Positions 31,959 to 42,929 of a DNA stretch of 64,000 nucleotides are shown piece by piece (positions within the stretch are counted from its first letter, which is position 1; every line of letters begins with the position of its first letter). The position numbers were made by a program, and so were the translations under genes. The stretch is taken from NCBI GenBank assembly GCA_017506865.1, contig JAFCMP010000196.1, positions 1 to 64,000 on the forward strand. The letters run 5' to 3'. This DNA is from Tribonema minus (lineage: Eukaryota; Sar; Xanthophyceae; Tribonematales; Tribonemataceae). Below the pieces are notes generated by a model that did not search any database, was not told the DNA's origin, and saw only the letters and a program-made list of their open reading frames with translations.

Positions 31959-34900
31959 ATGTACCGCGTCTGCAGTCGCGCGCTGTCCTTGAGCAACCGG
32001 AGTGGAATACTGACAGCATCAGGAGGGAGAGCTGCGACAGCCAATACGTATGACAGGTACGACTTGCAAACACATATGTGATTATGACGCCGCTCTCATG
32101 AAATTTTACTCGGGCAGTTGTCTGTGCGCGCCGTACATCCGATAATTGCCAGCCGAGGAAGCATTTCACTGAGCAATCAACGACTTCAGCAGATCATGGC
32201 GTTGAAGCTTTTTTGAGCAGTGGACCGCATGTAAAGCACAACAGAGTTGCCTACTGTGCAGTTAATAGTAATGCTGGCACGCAACAGCGGGACTCGAGGC
32301 TTACTTCGTTAGAACGGCGTGGGGCCCTGGTTGGCGCTTTAAAATGCGTGGCACTACAGCTGCAAAGCACGATCAAAACTTCATGGCCACGAGACCTGGA
32401 ACGAGCACAACCCTCTGTGTCGTGCATCAAAGGAAGTAAGCAGGTGCTGTTGAAGCCTACACTTCAACCTGCCACTTCTCCGTGCACGCTGCGAACACTC
32501 TTGCAAGCCAGCACACATGTTGTACCCAACAAAAGTGACGCCAACAAGTATTTCATTGAAACTGGCAACCCATACTTCATTTTGAACACGTGCATGGAGG
32601 AAGAGAATGGACGACGGCTGAGGTAGCAGAACAGAACCAATTTGAAGTATGAAAGTGCAATGCGTTCACACGTGCGCAACAAAGTGCACACATGGCATGA
32701 GTCAGCAGGGGGAATCCATTCAGCCATCCACCACCATCATAATAAGTTATGGGAAGTGCTTCATGAACTGATGCGGCATGCGATGATCGGCACGGTTGCT
32801 GATACTACCCTCTTTGAGTACTCCAAAATCCATGAACGGCTGTAAGGTGGGCGGTGGGCAAGGTACACGGCCGGGACTGTGCCTGTTCAACTCCTTACTG
32901 TTCCAAACTGCGCCTGCAATGCGACACGAGTCCAGCTCTTGACATAGACAATCCGCTCACTTGGATATTTGCAAATTTGCGCAGGCCTGTTGTGCTTGTA
33001 AAGCATCTCAGCGGAGCTGCAGGTGGCAGTGGCGGCACTGTCAAGGAGCTGGCGAGTATGGATGACTACCAGTCATCTAGTAAAGACAAGGCGGTGAGTG
33101 ATTCATGAATCTGATCAGCAAGGCAAACGAGTCACGGTCCGAGTCCTTGCATTGCAAATGCGGTGCACAGCTTAGCTGAGCCCGCCCGTGCCTGTTTGAG
33201 GTTATTCTGAGCCCTCTGCATTTCTTTAGTTTGAATGTTGTTTTGTGTGCCCACTCATCTTTGTGCGCTGCCCTGGTTGATGCCATCGTTGCTGTTGCAT
33301 CCATGCTTATTATTGGGGTCATGATTCCTATGTTTATTCTGCATGCCTGCACCACTGCTCAGGTCCTGTACTTCACGGCCAAGTGTTGGACAATGCTTAT
33401 CTTTGGGGTTATCATTCGTATGTTTATTTCTGCCTGCATCGCTACTCAGGTCCTGTACTTCACGGCCAAGTGGTGCCCGCCGTGCCGGAGAATAGCGCCC
33501 ATGTACCAGGACCTTGCTGCGGAAAAATCTGACGTGCACTTCTACAAGGCAAGCTTCGTCAGCCCCGCTTCTAGGGCATAACCCTGAGCACAACGCCACC
33601 TTGGACTCTATTGGTGACAAGTGCTCTCATCAGATCATCCCATGCTCGCGCTATGAAAGGGCATCCATCAAGCACTGTATGATGTGGCCTGCGCTGGGAT
33701 CACCGTGCAGACACGCCTTACTGCGCGTGTGGTTCAACATGGGGTAAGGAACAGCCGGGCGCTTTTGTAGAGTTCGAGTTAGCTGAAGCCGGCGCAGCAA
33801 GATGACATTGCATTTCTACGCGCATGCTGGAACCGAGGTGTGTCTTGCCAATTCTGCACTTAACTGACCCCTCCTCGCACGGCATGCACAAATACGTGTT
33901 GCGTACTACCACTCGCACCTAATTTGCAGTAGTTTCTGCTTGTGAAAGACTTTAGGGCAATGACTCACGCTTGCCAACGGGATAGAGTGCAATGCATTTG
34001 CTGAGCTGTCATGCACCAATTTGCCTGCTGCGCCCTGCTCTGCGCGCCAACAGGTGGATATCGATGTCAACAAAGCAGCAGCCAAAGATGCTGGTATCAT
34101 GTCAGTGCCCACTTTCATATTCTACAAAAACGGGCACATGGTATCTAAGGTGCGCACACAGGCTCAAGTAGCAGTTTTGAACAAGTTTTGAGACCTTGCG
34201 ATGGTTTGTACACTGTCTGCACGCAAGGGAGGTTTTGCCATGTTGCGCATTGTTGTGCACTGCAAATCATGAGGGCCCCAATGACACTCCAGGGGCACAT
34301 TCGTAATGTACGGTATGGGCGAAGCGCAAGTGCAGCGCACACTAGTTTTACAAGAGTATGCTGATGAACACTTAGATGGCACCCCAAGGTTCAAGCTAAT
34401 GGTTCGCTCGGGATGAGGCGATCGCCAGCATTAATGAAGTTGCGACTGCAGCGTTGTCACAGCCATGCAACTCCTGTGCATGTGGTAGATGCACACATTT
34501 TGGCAAATGCATGATGGGTTTCGGGCGTACATAGCGGAGTTGCAAACCGAGCATGTCATGCGTCAGATGTTGTGACAGTAGGACATTACAATAAATCACG
34601 GCATGAGAGCTTAGTTTAGGAGCTCACACAAGCGCCACAACCTTTCTAGTATGTGTACGTTGAGTTGAGTGCACTCCAAGTCATTCACTTCGTTGTGCTG
34701 ATACCAGTCAGTCGAGGATGCAGTGGAGTTGATGGTGATTATCGCATATGCCAGTTCACATGCCCGACCATGTATGCAAAGTGTCAAGTAGTTGGAAAGT
34801 ATGACAAGAGCTTGCGAACAGCACGCTGTTTGTGCACCGTCAGACCCTGGCTCATTAGGCCAATGTCTGCTTTGAAGTATGGAAATCCAGTTTTACTGAT

Positions 34901-35126
34901 ACTTCTTCTCACACAATGGTGCTAGCCTCCCAAAGACTCATTGGCTCGATTTCTTATGCCTATGCCCAAGAGCCCACCTTGATGCAGCAGATGTTGCAGT
35001 GACACATCACTGTATTTCATGAGTTCATTTGCTGCTGCTGTCATTGATTTTGTGATGTTGCAGTTTGCCGGCGCCGACTACGAGCTGCTGGAAGAAAACG
35101 TCGACAAGCTGCTAGCGGAGGACTGA
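31959..35126 (+). CDS. Mitochondrial-type thioredoxin (TRX o-like), 5 exons
   Basis: Exons 31959-32056, 32985-33093, 33450-33548, 34054-34149 and 35064-35126 join in phase to 154 residues. Residues 1 to about 33 (MYRVCSRALSLSNRSG) form an Arg/Ser-rich presequence typical of mitochondrial import. The thioredoxin fold follows with the redox site WCPPC (residues 77-81; the usual form is WCGPC), the VDIDVNK strand and the cis-proline loop SVPTF (Pro121). It would reduce disulfides on organelle proteins using thioredoxin reductase. The TRX o assignment rests on the presequence and length and is moderate; a TRX h-type with a presequence is possible. Intron 3 has a GC donor (AAG|GCAAGC). A TGTAA 3'-end signal lies near 35449. 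Intron 2 holds a duplicated acceptor. Confidence 0.9.
33302..33470 (+). repeat. Tandem duplication of the thioredoxin intron-2 acceptor and exon-3 start
   Basis: An approximately 85-bp segment is present twice (about 33302-33383 and 33389-33470). Each copy ends with CAG followed by GTCCTGTACTTCACGGCCAAG. The second copy leads into the full exon. The two acceptors are 87 bases apart, so use of the first would add 29 codons in frame. Confidence 0.85.
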
Positions 35127-36266
35127 TTTGGCCAATCCTGCATGGACCTCACCATAGCTCTGATGACTTGCCCACATGTGATGGGGAGTTCAGCTATCAC
35201 CACCTCAGCCTGATAACTTCAACTTCAAGCTATCCAGCATTCAGCACCCTCCCTTGAGATCCTGAATGACATGCCGGCATCACAGTAGCCGTAGGTCACG
35301 CCTTAAACCATACTGCCACAGTATGGTTCAACGCTGGTGGGCTTGCAGCTGGTGCGTATTGGCAGGTGCTGAGCACTGATGCTGCAGTCACAAGCACCGG
35401 CAACGAGCACTGCTGAGGTCGAGGTCGCAGGACATAGGCACTGCGCCATGTAAATTCAAAGCTGCCACACATGTAGCATGTGTTCGCTCCTCTCTGCTGA
35501 TGAATGCTGATGCTTTCTGAAGTATGTGCAAGTTGATTATACCTAAGATACATAGCAGTAAATAGTTGATGCCGAGCACCATTCAAGGTGACCCTGCGAC
35601 TCTCATTGAACTTGCGCCCCTTGAGTCCTAACCTCAATCACGTCTGATAGAGCTCGATGGTGAACTAGTTCAAGATTTCTTCCAACTCTTGCTCCGCCTG
35701 TTGCACACACCACACCACACACACACCAATGCCCTCAGAATAGATTGCTACTGTTGTCAGATTGCTACTGTTGTATCAGGTCGACAGGGCAGCCGTTGAA
35801 TCATGCCGCAGGACAAAACATGATGCAATGTTCGTTGATATAATTCAAGCATTAGTTAGATTTGGATTTTGAGGTTGCAGCACTATTAGTGTTTAAAAAG
35901 TTGGATCACGAGGTGCACCAATTAGCATGTTCATATATATACATGAGGTTGAATATGATGCACAGTCAGCCATGATGATCGTGTACCATTTCGTAAGTGC
36001 TGCGACGGACGGTTCTAATGCAATCACAGATATGTGCAACATTTTGTTGAAGCAGCGCACCGTGCCACAAGGTCAGTTTTGGTGTTGAAAGAAGTGCGCT
36101 GAGCTCGTCCCAATAGGATGTCTCCGCAACTCTTGCAAGACGTACGCAGCACCCTGAGCTGCAAGCCAAGCCTTCACGGCTCCAGCATGCAATGTGTCAC
36201 TGTCAAACGTGCGAATGAAAAATCCAGTTGCGCATACCATAGCAATTTAACGCGTGGAAGAAACAC
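35127..36266. other. Intergenic stretch, no gene seen
   Basis: It contains the thioredoxin 3' UTR and a CA-rich run (about 35702-35728). No supported coding exon was found. Confidence 0.4.
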
Positions 36267-36908
36267 TTGCGGGACGCAAGTGTTGCATTCATGAGCGCAC
36301 TGCATAGTGCCATAATTAATGCGCACTTCCACCCCCCTCTGCCACCCCCCTTATGCACTGTGAAGGACGCATTCTCCTACTTCAGTCTTCTGCGGCAGAC
36401 CAGCGAATTCTTGCTGGCCCAGTCTGAGAACCGTCGCATCGCGCTGGCATCGCAGCTTGAGGAGCTCTGTGTTGGCAGCAACGAGCAGCGCGGCACACCC
36501 CCCACGCTGCTCATGGCGGTCGTGCCTATTCTGCATGCCACCAACGAGCTAAACATCGTGGTTCTGGGAGACGTGGTGTCGCTGCTCGTACAGCGTCACG
36601 ACGCGCAGTACCCGGGGCCGGAGCCCGCGATGGCACTGCTCACAAGCGCGGACTTACTGCAAATCCCACTGCTGCCGCTGGCGTTGCCCATGGGTCTGCG
36701 CTACCGCACCGGGCGCACCGAGGCAGACACGTTCCACCTTTGCGGGTTCGAGTACACGTCGGACGTGCTACGCCAGCTCACCCTCAGCGGCGCGCTCTGC
36801 AGGGAGGTTGACGGCGGTATCCGGGCCTGGTGGCCCAGGGGTCGCTACGCAGTTTCAAGCAACCATCAGAGGAGTTGCAGTTTGTGCGGCCAAAGCTGGA
36901 AGCGGTAA
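36267..36908 (+). CDS. Unknown protein, inverted paralogue pair, copy 1
   Basis: An open frame of 213 codons. The core (about 36510-36810: LLMAVVPILHATNELN, VSLLVQRHDAQY, LLPLALPMGLRYRTGRTEA, FEYTSDVLRQLTL) is strongly matched by the minus-strand frame at 37050-37745, which shows it is or was a real coding sequence. I recognise no family; the core is Leu-rich and mostly helical with one long uncharged run, possibly membrane-associated. The ATG at 36267 is only the first in frame; a splice acceptor near 36366 (GTGAAG) is possible. The frame after about 36830 looks like non-coding read-through. Confidence 0.45.
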   Translation: MRDASVAFMSALHSAIINAHFHPPLPPPLCTVKDAFSYFSLLRQTSEFLLAQSENRRIALASQLEELCVGSNEQRGTPPTLLMAVVPILHATNELNIVVLGDVVSLLVQRHDAQYPGPEPAMALLTSADLLQIPLLPLALPMGLRYRTGRTEADTFHLCGFEYTSDVLRQLTLSGALCREVDGGIRAWWPRGRYAVSSNHQRSCSLCGQSWKR

Positions 36909-37049
36909 TACTGGGCAGGTATGACCGCACGGCAGCAAGTAGCATGCGCCACTGCAATTGTGGCACAAGCTCAGAAGCAGTATCACGTACGCAGTGCTGC
37001 GAGGTCACAATGATATATCCTGGAATACCGCATACGCAGCGCTGCAAGA

Positions 37050-37745
37050 TTATCTTGGCATAAAGTATGCATATACCCTCAGGCACTGCGTACGTGGTAC
37101 TTCAAGCTCGCCTGGGTCCGTGTCGCAATTGCAGTGGTGCATGACAGTTGCCCAGCATGGCAGCTCGCAGCTGCAGCACATGTGCCTGCGCAAACTGCAC
37201 CTTCTCCGAATATTCCCTTCAAACTGTGTAGCGACTCCACTACTTAGTAGGCCCGAATAACACCTGTTGATCTCCCTGTCAAGCGTGCCGTTGAGGGTGA
37301 GCTGGCGTGGCACGTCCGACGCATACTCGAAATGGCAAATGCGGAATGTGACACTCTCCGCCTCGGTGCGCTTGGTGCGGTAGCGCAGACCCATGGGCAC
37401 CGCCAGCGGCAGCAGTGGGATCCGCGGTAGGTCCGTGCTCGTGAGCAGCGCCGTCCCAAGCTCCGCGTACTGCGTGTCGTGACGCTGTACGAGCAGCGAC
37501 ATGACGTCTTCGAGCACCACGGTGTTGATCTCATTGATGGCATGGAGAAGGGGCACACCCACCACGAGCACATTGGGGAACGGTCGTGCCTCGTTGTTTG
37601 TCCGACACAGCCCATACGAAGATTCCCAAGCTGCGAGGCCAGCGCGGTGCGGCAGCGCCGCCCAGACTACGCCAGCGAGAATTAGTTGCTCTGCTGCAGA
37701 AGACTGAGGTGGGGGAAATGTCACAGTGTGTCCTGCACGGGGCAT
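37050..37745 (-). CDS. Unknown protein, inverted paralogue pair, copy 2
   Basis: An open frame of 231 codons on the minus strand. Residues about 60-165 align with copy 1 (LLVQRHDTQY, LLPLAVPMGLRYRTKRTEA, FEYASDVPRQLTLNGTL) with mostly conservative changes, so selection may have acted on both. The homology continues past the core (CNCDT...RTQC near 37090-37130 matches CNCGT...RTQC near 36955-36995), so the pair forms a large imperfect palindrome centred near 37075. Family and function unknown. Confidence 0.45.
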   Translation of the reverse strand: MPRAGHTVTFPPPQSSAAEQLILAGVVWAALPHRAGLAAWESSYGLCRTNNEARPFPNVLVVGVPLLHAINEINTVVLEDVMSLLVQRHDTQYAELGTALLTSTDLPRIPLLPLAVPMGLRYRTKRTEAESVTFRICHFEYASDVPRQLTLNGTLDREINRCYSGLLSSGVATQFEGNIRRRCSLRRHMCCSCELPCWATVMHHCNCDTDPGELEVPRTQCLRVYAYFMPR

Positions 37746-37763
37746 GAGGGGGGTGGGGTGGGG

Positions 37764-37961
37764 CGAGGGTGTGTGGGGGGGGGAGGCAAGACTGAGTGCG
37801 CATTAGGTTTTGTGGCTGCCTAGGCTGTGAGTGCAATCATGGCATTGCGCGAGTCACTTTCACGAGGGTGTGTGGGGGGGGGAGGCAAGACTGAGTGCGC
37901 ATTAGGTTTTGTGGCTGCCTAGGCTGTGAGTGCAATCATGGCATTGCGCCAGTCACTTTCA
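37764..37961 (+). repeat. 99-bp perfect or near-perfect tandem duplication
   Basis: The segment beginning CGAGGGTGTGTGGGGGGG at 37764 is repeated from 37863 with identical G run, TAGGTTTTGTGG and GGCATTGCGC landmarks. The only visible difference is at the far end (GCGCG versus GCGCC). Confidence 0.9.
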
Positions 37962-38599
37962 CTTGTGAAACTGCTGATGGTGATATGCGCTTCCAGAGCC
38001 CAAATTTGTCAACTCCACGGTTGACAGTGCCAGTGGCATGTACATTGCAAGACACTGCAGATGCAGGAGCCGTGAAGCTTGGGCACTGTCACACAGTAAT
38101 CAAGTTGAAGACGCACAGACACTTACACGTAGCTCCATGCAAATTCCTGGACCGGAGTGGCTGCGGCTCCTCCGCCTCTGAGTCTGGCTGCGTCGAAGCC
38201 TCAGCACCAGCTGCCGCAACTTCCTACCGCGGTAAGTGACCTTGTCTCCTTCACAAGAGAACTTGGTCTCGCAGAAGTCCGCTCGAAGTGCTCACGAGCA
38301 GGGTCCTTGTAGATGAGTTCTCGGGAGTCAGGTTTCGTGGCGTTTGCAGCAGCTTAGTGTGCCGTTGATGTTGATCCTGTGCGGAAGGCTCCAGCTGCGT
38401 GATAGGTGTGTTGCCAAGCCTGCTTAAGCAGCCCCCAGCTGATCAATCGCGTGTAGACAGGTGACTGGCGCCGCCGCCCCTTCAAATGGAGGACGCATGC
38501 TCCTGGGAAGGTGCAGCAGCATCAAATCAAATCAGCACAGAGCCACGCCTATGTAGCTTTCAGTTTGAACTTGAACCTGGGGGGGTGACGTTCTGAGAG

Positions 38600-39150
38600 A
38601 GGCAGGCAGTGTTACTGCCGGCAGCATGTCAAACGTTGGAGAAGTACTACCAGCAGGAAGGGAGGGTCATTGTTTGACTCCTGGAGACATCTAATCCGGC
38701 AACTGCACGAGAGCTTAGCTTTCTGTAGTACTCAAGGAGCACACTGTGGTACTCGGCCTTTTCTGAGTGTGGCCATAGCTTGTTGCAATACTTGAGCGGT
38801 GGACTCAAACACTCCGAGTCATTGACACGTGCTACCAGCAGTTAAGCGTCAGCGACGTTGCGGCGGGAAGGTGCAAGTCATTGGCGGCGTCCTGATCTCA
38901 TGTGGTGCAGGCTTGCAATTACGCTTGTACCCTTCGCAGAGATCTCACTCCAGCCTGAGCCAGCCTGAGCCACCTGCGGCAGCGGTGTCGCATATAGCTT
39001 GTTTGAGTCCATGGAGCCAAGCCGCGAAGAGCATCTTACTTGGTGTCAGCCTCAGGGCGAGCTCATGGGCATAGACTCTGGAGGGACACACACACAGAGC
39101 GTGCACACATACTATCAGTTTGCAAGGTGTCTGCTTTGTACAACATTCGC
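38600..39150 (+). mobile_element. Chromovirus relic (C-terminal pol region)
   Basis: It matches the chromovirus around 10860-11130: VKRQ...GGVLISCGAGLQ corresponds to VKRQL...GGVLAQCGAG, and GAGCCAAGC-GCGAAGAGCA is shared with 11050-11070. The whole stretch recurs in inverted orientation at 54400-54925. The frames are broken. Confidence 0.7.
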
Positions 39151-40025
39151 GACACCAGCCGCCGCCGCCAACAGGCTAGCGCGCGGGTCCTGGCGCAGCT
39201 GCGCAGCCAGCATGCGTCCGGGGCAATGGCGTGGATGAGCGTGCCACCAACTGCCAATGACCGCCGCACCCGCCCGGGTGCGGCGCCCATGTCCAGTATG
39301 GCAGCAGCCACGATGATTTTGGTTGCGATCTTCATAGACGGGTGGGGCATACAGGGCGAGGTGTGCCCATGGCGGTGCAGTGACATGAGCCCCACCTCCA
39401 CGCATGCAATCAGCTGCCCCAGCCAGCACATACGGGGGCACAGCGCGACACACACTGCCCAAAAGCGGTGCCTGCAGCGCATCTTGAGACAGCACCATGT
39501 CTCTATTGTCCGCAATGAGGACGCTAGCGTCTTCAAGGTACCGGGGTATTGGGCGGACACAGTCATTGACCCAGGGTGTCTGCACTTTAGCAGTGCATAC
39601 CGTAACAAGGGAATAGTGCTAGACACAAGTGTGCGCGCGCCCACAGCGAGCTCGTACCTGACAGGCAAAAAAATGCCTCGATCACGGACGGCTATGCTGC
39701 TGGGGTAGGGGAGGAGGCGAAGGTCAAGCACCACACCGGCACCTTGACGTCATCTTGGGCCTTTGTGCCATGCGTGCAGAAGCCGTACGGACGGCTGGGC
39801 AAGCAGACAAGACTTTTTGTCAAGGAGTTGGCGATGCACTCAGCTCTGTGCTCAGGGGGGGGGAAGGCAGATGCCACAGTGTGTTGCGCAAGGCCGGGCT
39901 AGCTAAGCGTCAGATCTCATTGAGCCGAGCATGTCCTTGGCGCGGGAGTTGGCAGAGCGCATCATGGCGTACACACGCGGCTCGAGCTCAAATGCTGGGC
40001 TGTGTTGCAGCGCCGGTATCCAAGC
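39150..40025 (+). mobile_element. LINE fragment: C-terminal end of the RT polyprotein, frame-broken
   Basis: The conceptual protein reads LRSQHASGAMAWMSVPP, then a C-x2-C/H-like stretch (CPSQHIRGH), then DPGCLHFSS, GIVLDTSVRAPTASSYL and, in other frames, YGRLGKQTRLFVKELA and MSLARELAERIMAY. This order is typical of the region after the thumb in algal L1-type LINE ORF2 proteins. At least two frameshifts are present. A near-identical shorter copy is at 43020-43601. Confidence 0.65.
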
Positions 40026-40336
40026 TGAAGTACACACACGTGATAGGGCCAGTAACAGTCTACTTCGAAGTATATGCTTTGACTCTGAGTCATTCAAGTT
40101 GCATCATATAACAACCCCTCAGCTACTCGTACAGCTACTAGTAGCCGTGACCCTGCAGTTCATACCATTGCGCATCTGCAGGCACGCAGGAGAGCGCAGG
40201 TCGAATAACGATTTCATCAAAGGGCAACTTTCCACAGCCCCAATTTAGTGCAGACACAGCGCAGCCGTAAGGGGGGGGGGGGAGCCCTCCACTTTTGAGG
40301 ACGCGGCCGGCGCGTGAAGCCACTGGCAATTGAAGT

Positions 40337-40565
40337 ATGGCTCAGCGCTTGGCGACAGAGCAGGCGCAGCGGAGGCCCCGGGAGGTCACGGGCAGGGCGA
40401 TGTGGAGGCCATTATCATGCTGTCGCACTCAGTCTGGCAGGGGGTGCAACACTAGCAGCAGCGCTGTGACAAATTGTAGAAAAAAAAGCCAACTGAGTGT
40501 GCCTTCAGCACACTCAGCACAATCACCTGGGCTTCTGGTAAAAGAGCTCGAGCCCTACGGAGCGC
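40337..40565 (+). repeat. Segment repeated in inverted orientation at 53410-53610
   Basis: The landmarks GCAACACTA, AAAAGCC, ACTGAGTGTGCCTTCAGCAC, CACCTGGGCTTC and GAGCTCGAGCC are shared in order with the reverse complement of 53410-53610. Together with the chromovirus relic pair (38600-39150 and 54400-54925) this makes a broken, co-linear inverted duplication of the neighbourhood. Confidence 0.6.
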
Positions 40566-40577
40566 TGAGGATACTTT

Positions 40578-40981
40578 GTGTACATATGTGGGGTGTGGTG
40601 GGTAGTGTGGGTAGTAATGCCACTGTGCTCTGCTTGTCAGGGTTCGGAGGTGGTGTGTGGAGCACAGCAGGGGTTGTTTCTATTGATCGGTGTAAGTATT
40701 TGCAGGGTCACTACATACAACCTTGGTGTATTGAGCGTGCTGAAAGACTTGTTTTGTTACATTTCAAAGGCCCCTTTTGGGGGGGAACACAGCATATGGT
40801 CATGGCAAGCTCAGACAAGACTCAAACGCAATCACGGTAGTTTAAAGAGCGACAGCATACACTCATGGATTGGACAATCATAAAGGCCAAGGCACAATGT
40901 GTGTGGCTACTTGTGTTGTTCACAGCTTTAGTATACTAGCGTCAGCCGAAGCAGCATTGAGCACAGGGCCAGCCACCAGCT
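40578..40981 (+). repeat. Left arm of an inverted repeat of about 410 bp
   Basis: The reverse complement is found at 44112-44525. Shared landmarks are ACATATG, GTGGTGGGTAGTGTGG, TTGATCGGTGT, GCATATGGTC, CTCAGACAA and GGGCCAGCCACCAGCTT. The arms are diverged with small indels and enclose the tRNA-Leu cassette and a LINE fragment. Confidence 0.7.
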
Positions 40982-41353
40982 TCAAGCGGCTTGCAGATGC
41001 ACTGGCTGGACAGCTGTCCTAGGAGGCATGCAGCCTGAGTGCCGTCCTCTGAATCAAAACGATTTCATTCCTGAAGCAGGACTTGCAATGTTATGTGAGC
41101 GTTGAGCATACCACTGCAGTGAAATGTGGTGCAGTGAGCACCTAAACACATTGATTCATGGCAATGCCACCCCTACAACATGGGTCAGGCTGCTCTCTAA
41201 CATAGACATATGAACCCAGACTGTAGTGAAAATGCAGCGGTATCTCGTATATGCATATACTGTAGTAGTTCTCTGACTAGAACCCCGTGCAGATACTGGC
41301 ATGCATGGCGTGGCTCACTAGGGCCAGCATTCCGGCCTTGTTAAAGTCCAATG

Positions 41354-42463
41354 GACTTGAAGTTACAGGGGTTATCTCAGGCTGCGAAAGCGGCGCCGCT
41401 GCGTGCTGCCCTCGTGCCCTGCACATGCCTTGCCGTGCTGCTGGTGCCTGTCATGACTGCAGCAATCATGTACTACCTTATGGAGGCTGCAGCTGACGGT
41501 TGTGCGGACTAAGTAGCTTACTACTAGTAGTACTACTAGTGGTGTGCGTAAGGCTGACAGGGTTAGGGGCACTACCCATGTGACGCGCACTTTGCGGTGC
41601 TGCAGCATGCTGATGCCTGTCAGCTGACTAGTAATCATGTACGGCCTCGAGTTAATTATAGGTGCTGCGAATGACGTTCGTGCTTAGCTCAGCCTGAATG
41701 GGCGTACCGTACAGTTGAGAGCGCCGCCACTGCCGCTGCCGGCACTGACAGCGCTCATTCTTTTAAGTGCAGATGGCTCTCACTCAGGCTGACAAGTGCG
41801 CTGATCATGGCTGCTAGTAGTCCAGTGGCCCCATACGCGCTGCCGCCGCACGAGCACTTCAGGTTTTTGGGGCTGGAGGCGCTGCCGCTCAGAGTCACAC
41901 AATGCCGCAGCGGCTGAAGTGCCCGCCGCTGCCATGTGCGTCCTCAGGCTGGTCGACGGTCGTGCACGGTGCCGCAGCTGCAGCTTCCAAACCACGGTGC
42001 CGCAAAGTGGTCGCTGGCTGACACCAGTGGTGACCATCTCGAATGGCACAGGTGAAGCCAAGGCCATCACACAATGTCATGCGCCCAGTCAGTGTACTAC
42101 AATGAACTCACAACTCAGACGTAAACCGTCATTGTGATCATGATGCTACTAGCTGCAAGGGGGGGGGGGGGGGGGGGGTGAGTCAGACATGCACTAGTCA
42201 GCTGAGTCTTTGTCATCGTGCCTGCCAGATGTCTGGGATGGTAACCGGTAGGTCTTGAATCCAGATGATTGAACAGCATGAAAATGATTGCAACCAGCAC
42301 CATACTAGTCGGCTTAGTCTCACTGCCCTGGCACTGCACTAGTCGGCTGAGTATCCGTTGTGGTGTCTGCCAGATCATCATAATGCTGGCGATGGTCACC
42401 TGCAGGCCTTGAATCCATGTAGATGTTTGAACATCAGGAAAATGATTACAAACAGGATCATTA
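41354..42463 (+). repeat. Cassette left copy (tandem sub-repeats and poly-G) upstream of the tRNA array
   Basis: The whole stretch is present in inverted orientation at 59638-60690 with high identity. It contains two sub-repeats of about 170 bp (about 41400-41490 and 41570-41650, both with GCCTGTCA and AATCATGTAC) and a run of about 22 G at about 42159-42179. I see no gene in it. Confidence 0.7.
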
Positions 42464-42845
42464 GGTCTCGTGGCAGAGTGGTCTAATGCGTTTCAGCTGG
42501 ACCCAAAGAACACATTATTCAATTCAGATTGATGTCACACACTTGCAGCAGACTGCCAGTGCTGTAGCATAGCAGCTGGCGGTGTCACTCAAAACTGCAA
42601 TGCAAATCTCTCAAGATCCAGGTGGTGCTGCCAGTAGCCTAGCATATATACGCTTCAGTAATTCAGAATGATGGAACTGTGTGTGCATGTGGCGCCACAC
42701 CACGAGACAGGATGTAAGAAAACATGAAAACCTCCTGATGCTCAATTGAGCTAAATCATGTGCCGCAAGCAATGCAATTGTCGCTGAGATGAAGGATTGG
42801 CCTACTAGATGCTACAGAACACCACAATGACAGTCAAAATAATTA
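42464..42845 (+). repeat. 382-bp unit headed by a truncated tRNA-Leu
   Basis: The unit begins with the first 27 bases of tRNA-Leu, including the box A region (GGTCTCGTGGCAGAGTGG), then switches to unrelated sequence. It ends where the intact tRNA begins, exactly 382 bases later. Two more units with the same 382-bp period lie on the minus strand at 58873-59637. Confidence 0.85.
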
Positions 42846-42927
42846 GGTCTCGTGGCAGAGTGGTCTAATGCGTTGGATTCAAGACCCAATATCGAAAGAT
42901 GCGTGGGTTCGAACCCCACCGAGATCA
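42846..42927 (+). tRNA. trnL(CAA): tRNA-Leu (anticodon CAA)
   Basis: An 82-nt intronless class-II tRNA. The acceptor stem GGTCTCG pairs with CGAGATC (one G-U pair) and discriminator A at 42927. The D arm includes GGCAGAGTGGTCTAATGC. The anticodon loop TTCAAGA gives anticodon CAA; its stem TTGGA/CCCAA has one A-C mismatch next to the loop. The long variable arm is ATC-GAAA-GAT, and the T arm GTGGG-TTCGAAC-CCCAC contains a perfect box B. A six-T stretch follows at once. It should be transcribed by Pol III. The stem mismatch and the repeat context leave open that it is a repeat-borne copy. Confidence 0.9.
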
Positions 42928-42929
42928 AG

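Noticed and set aside
33231-33581. Hydrophobic plus-strand frame upstream of WCPPC that looks like a membrane protein
   Set aside because: It is intron 2 of the thioredoxin gene read through; the hydrophobic part is intron plus a duplicated exon edge.
39063-39734. Minus-strand 223-codon frame
   Set aside because: It is antisense to the LINE C-terminal region, whose plus-strand reading matches LINE proteins.
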